From: Catalinimonas alkaloidigena
GTDB lineage: Bacteria > Bacteroidota > Bacteroidia > Cytophagales > Flexibacteraceae
Direction: 5' to 3'
Length of the DNA: 64,000 nt
NCBI RefSeq assembly: GCF_900100765.1
Contig: NZ_FNFO01000001.1
Coordinates: forward strand, 682,001-746,000
A program made the translations under genes and the position numbers. The first letter of the stretch is position 1, and each line of letters opens with the position of its first letter. The notes under the pieces were generated by a model. It had not been told where the DNA came from and did not search any database. It saw only the letters and a program-made list of their open reading frames with translations. Of this stretch, positions 61,344-64,000 are shown piece by piece.

Positions 61344-64000
61344 ATGACGACCGACGTTCACCTATACCGCCGCAGCTTGTCCAGTTGCCTCCTCTTCTTG
61401 CTAGGGAGTGCCTTCAGCTGCCAGTCGCCCCGAACTCCGGAGGCCGCACCGCCCGCACCGGCGACGCGCTTCACGGCGGTGCCCGCGGCGGAGTCGGGCG
61501 TCGATTTTGTCAATGCCCTGCAAGAAGACGACACGTTCAACCTCGTGGATTTCTACTACGTCTACAACGGCGGCGGCGTCGCGGTCGGCGACCTCAACAA
61601 CGACGGACTGCCCGACCTGTTTTTTACGGGCAACCGCGTGCCCAACCGGCTGTACCTCAACCAGGGCGATTTCCGCTTCAAAGACATTACAGCATCGGCG
61701 GGCATCCAACCCGGCGGGTGGAGCACCGGCGCCACGATGGTGGACCTGAACGGCGATGGTTTACTCGACCTGTACGTCTGCCGTTCCGGGAACTACCCGG
61801 CCGCGCAACGCACCAACCAACTCTACCTCAATCAAGGCGACCTGACCTTTCGGGAAGTGGCCGCGTCGTGGGGTCTGGCCGATACAACGCACACCAACCA
61901 AGCGGCTTTTTTCGACTACGACCGGGACGGCGATCTCGACGCCTACCTGATGACGAGCACCAACGCCATCCGCAATCCCAACAAATTGACACCGCTGAAA
62001 GAAGACGGCACGGGCCTGTCGGTCGACAAGCTGTTGCGCAACGACGGCGGCACGTTCGTCGATGTCTCGCACGCGGCGGGCATCCGGCACGACGGCTTCG
62101 GGCTGGGGCTGGCGGTGTGTGACCTGAACGGCGACGGCTGGGAAGACGTGTGGGTCTCGAACGATTTTCTGGCCAACGACCACCTTTACGTCAATAACCA
62201 GGACGGCACTTTTACCGAATCGGCGAAGGCCTACTTCCGGCACCACGCCCACTTTGCGATGGGCAACGATGTGGGCGACGTGAACAACGACGGCCTGCCC
62301 GACGCGCTGGTGGTCGACATGCTGCCGTCCGATCCCGTCGATCAGAAAAAAATGGCCGGTCCGGTCAACCCCCACCAGTTCGAGACGATGGTCCGGGCGG
62401 GCTACCATCCGCAGTACATGCGCAACATGTTCTACCTGAACCTCGGCCACAACGGGCCGCGACCGGTGTTTGCGGAGATCGGGCAGCAGCTCGGCCTGCA
62501 CCAGACCGACTGGAGCTGGGCGCCGCTCTGGGTCGACGTGGACCTCGATGGGTGGCAGGATTTGCTGATCACGAACGGCTACCTGCGCGACATCACCGAC
62601 ATGGACTTCATCGTGCACAACAGCCAGGTGGCGTCCTCCGGCGACGTGGAAACCACCAACCGGGTGATGCGCGAAGGCGCAACGCAACAAGCTTCGATTC
62701 CCCGGCAAAACCGCCTGTTTCGCAACCAGCGGGGCGAGCGTTTCGAGGACCAGTCGGCGGCGTTGGGCATGGCCCCTTCCTTTTCGAACGGCGCGGCCTA
62801 CGCCGACCTCGATGGCGACGGCGACCCGGACCTGATTATCAACAACCTCAACGCGCCGGCCACGCTGCTCCGCAACACCACCACGAGCGCAGCCTTCCTG
62901 AAAGTTCAGTTGGCAGGGCCGCCACAGAATACAAAAGGACTCGGTAGCGAGGTCACGATCTACACGGACGGGATGCCGCAGACGCGCCACGTGGCGGTTA
63001 CGCGCGGCTACCAGTCGTCCGTCGACTACACGCTCCTCTTCGGACTGGGCGACCACGCCGGGGTCGATTCCCTGGTGGTGCGGTGGCCTGACGGGCGCTG
63101 GGAAGTACAGAAGCATGTACCGGTCAATCAGACCCTTACGGTGCGCTACGAAGACAGCCGGACGGAGCCGTACGCTTCTTCGTCGCCACCCGTACCGCAG
63201 TGGCAGGAAGTCGCCGCGGCGCGCGGGCTCACCTACGTGCATCAGGAAGAATTTTACATGGACTACGACGTGGAGCCGCTGTTGCCCCACAAGCTTTCGG
63301 AACAGGGACCGTGCCTGGCGGTCGGCGACGTAAACGGCGACGGGCGGGAGGATCTGTTTGTTGGAGGATCGTACCGGCATGCGGGCACGCTGTTTCTGCA
63401 GGAGGCCGCCGGAACGTTTCGGTCGCGCGCCCTCGACCCTGCGCCGGACAAGCAGGAAGAAGACGTGGATGCTGCGCTGTTCGATGCGGACGGTGACGGC
63501 GACCTGGATTTGTACATCGTCGGTGGGTCGAACGAGTTTCCGGACGGATCGCCGTACTTTCAGGACCGGCTTTACATGAACGACGGGCGGGGGAATTTTC
63601 GGCTGGACCGGAACCGCTTGCCCGAAATCCGCCATAGCGGTGGGTGCGTGGCCGTTGCCGACGTGGACCACGACGGCGATCTGGACCTGTTTCGGGGAGG
63701 GCGGCTCGTGCCGCTGGCCTTTCCGCAGCCCGGCGTCAGCGCACTCTTGGTGAACCAGGGCGGCACCTTTACGGAACAGACCGACTCCCTGGCCCCCGGC
63801 TTGTCGCGCGTCGGCATGGTGACTGACGCCTGTTGGGCCGACGTGGACGGCGACGGGTGGGACGACCTCGTGGTGGTGGGTGAGTACATGCCGCTGACGA
63901 TCTACCGCAACGACCGGGGCCGTTTGCAACCGATGGACGCGGCCACGCGGCGCGAGACGAACGGCCTGTGGAATTGTGTCGCCGCGGCCGACGTGGACGG
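61344..64000 (+). CDS. FG-GAP/VCBS-repeat lipoprotein with ASPIC/UnbV domain (right end beyond the window)
   Basis: Open from ATG at 61344 to the window edge: at least 885 residues. Lipoprotein start (LSSCLLFLLGSAFSC, lipid Cys26). Repeated FG-GAP/VCBS units have the Asp-rich Ca2+ loops DLNNDGLPDLFF, DLNGDGLLDLYV, DYDRDGDLDAYL, DLNGDGWEDVWV and DVNNDGLPDALV, which suggest a beta-propeller. An ASPIC/UnbV domain near residues 530-590 (TRGYQSSVDYTLLFGLGDH) is followed by a second set of FG-GAP units (DVNGDGREDLFVGG). Such CRTAC1-like proteins follow SusCD in many Bacteroidota and lie on the surface. The function is unproven; carbohydrate binding is inferred. No stop seen. Confidence 0.9.
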   Translation, partial: MTTDVHLYRRSLSSCLLFLLGSAFSCQSPRTPEAAPPAPATRFTAVPAAESGVDFVNALQEDDTFNLVDFYYVYNGGGVAVGDLNNDGLPDLFFTGNRVPNRLYLNQGDFRFKDITASAGIQPGGWSTGATMVDLNGDGLLDLYVCRSGNYPAAQRTNQLYLNQGDLTFREVAASWGLADTTHTNQAAFFDYDRDGDLDAYLMTSTNAIRNPNKLTPLKEDGTGLSVDKLLRNDGGTFVDVSHAAGIRHDGFGLGLAVCDLNGDGWEDVWVSNDFLANDHLYVNNQDGTFTESAKAYFRHHAHFAMGNDVGDVNNDGLPDALVVDMLPSDPVDQKKMAGPVNPHQFETMVRAGYHPQYMRNMFYLNLGHNGPRPVFAEIGQQLGLHQTDWSWAPLWVDVDLDGWQDLLITNGYLRDITDMDFIVHNSQVASSGDVETTNRVMREGATQQASIPRQNRLFRNQRGERFEDQSAALGMAPSFSNGAAYADLDGDGDPDLIINNLNAPATLLRNTTTSAAFLKVQLAGPPQNTKGLGSEVTIYTDGMPQTRHVAVTRGYQSSVDYTLLFGLGDHAGVDSLVVRWPDGRWEVQKHVPVNQTLTVRYEDSRTEPYASSSPPVPQWQEVAAARGLTYVHQEEFYMDYDVEPLLPHKLSEQGPCLAVGDVNGDGREDLFVGGSYRHAGTLFLQEAAGTFRSRALDPAPDKQEEDVDAALFDADGDGDLDLYIVGGSNEFPDGSPYFQDRLYMNDGRGNFRLDRNRLPEIRHSGGCVAVADVDHDGDLDLFRGGRLVPLAFPQPGVSALLVNQGGTFTEQTDSLAPGLSRVGMVTDACWADVDGDGWDDLVVVGEYMPLTIYRNDRGRLQPMDAATRRETNGLWNCVAAADVD

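Noticed and set aside
61761-63929. 722-codon minus-strand open frame
   Set aside because: Opposite of the FG-GAP lipoprotein gene, no protein-like features; the plus frame holds the repeats.
1-64000. CRISPR arrays, tRNA/rRNA genes, insertion sequences, phage genes
   Set aside because: No regularly spaced repeats, no cloverleaf with CCA-type end, no transposase or integrase motif seen.

Overview
The window reads as chromosomal DNA of a Bacteroidota bacterium, most likely order Cytophagales. The evidence is a SusC/SusD pair, several proteins with type IX secretion (T9SS) sorting tails, FG-GAP/ASPIC lipoproteins, SiaB/SiaC-type regulators, a CheB-CheR-PAS histidine kinase, and very few strong Shine-Dalgarno sites. 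The DNA is GC-rich throughout except for an AT-rich island at about 24.2-25.3 kb. Genus cannot be fixed from the sequence alone. I found no rRNA, tRNA, CRISPR array, transposase or phage gene.

1-17.2 kb is a signalling region, almost all on the minus strand. It starts with a partial lipoprotein gene, a TerB-ABCG-type ABC transporter, and a SiaC/SiaB/SiaA-like partner-switching set (phosphoprotein, kinase, large PP2C phosphatase). Then come a membrane GAF protein, a receiver-less CheB and a CheR, an Hpt-like protein, a lone LytTR regulator (plus strand), and a 1190-residue CheB-CheR-PAS-PAS-histidine kinase overlapping its receiver protein. No chemoreceptor, CheA or CheW is present. The outputs are probably not flagellar: the transporter and gene expression are the likely targets.

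17.3-33.3 kb is mixed housekeeping and transport: MutS2, a DJ-1/PfpI protein, a Rid-family protein, a SpoIIAA-like protein, then a scattered glucuronate route (mannonate dehydratase UxuA, an SDR resembling D-mannonate oxidoreductase, an ExuT-like MFS importer). That route is interrupted by a REP-like palindrome, a polysaccharide deacetylase and an AT-rich orphan lipoprotein. An amino acid permease, TerC, two tandem paralogous small membrane proteins, a DedA protein and a Na+/Ca2+ exchanger follow.

33.5-40.1 kb holds a three-subunit molybdenum hydroxylase of PaoABC type, a TetR-FabF pair with a likely operator, and a secreted EF-hand protein.

40.1-64 kb is a glycan-use region: a T9SS protein, a GH125 alpha-mannosidase with a sulfatase, a CE15-type glucuronoyl esterase with a carbohydrate-binding-like module and T9SS tail, a GH35 / sugar-porter / DUF5107-TPR / AraC operon, and a SusC-SusD-FG-GAP lipoprotein set cut by the right edge. 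The esterase could release glucuronate-type sugars that the ExuT/UxuA/SDR set then takes up and degrades, which links the two halves of the window. The least understood parts are the Sia-type switch beside a TerB-ABC transporter and the DUF5107-TPR protein in the GH35 operon.
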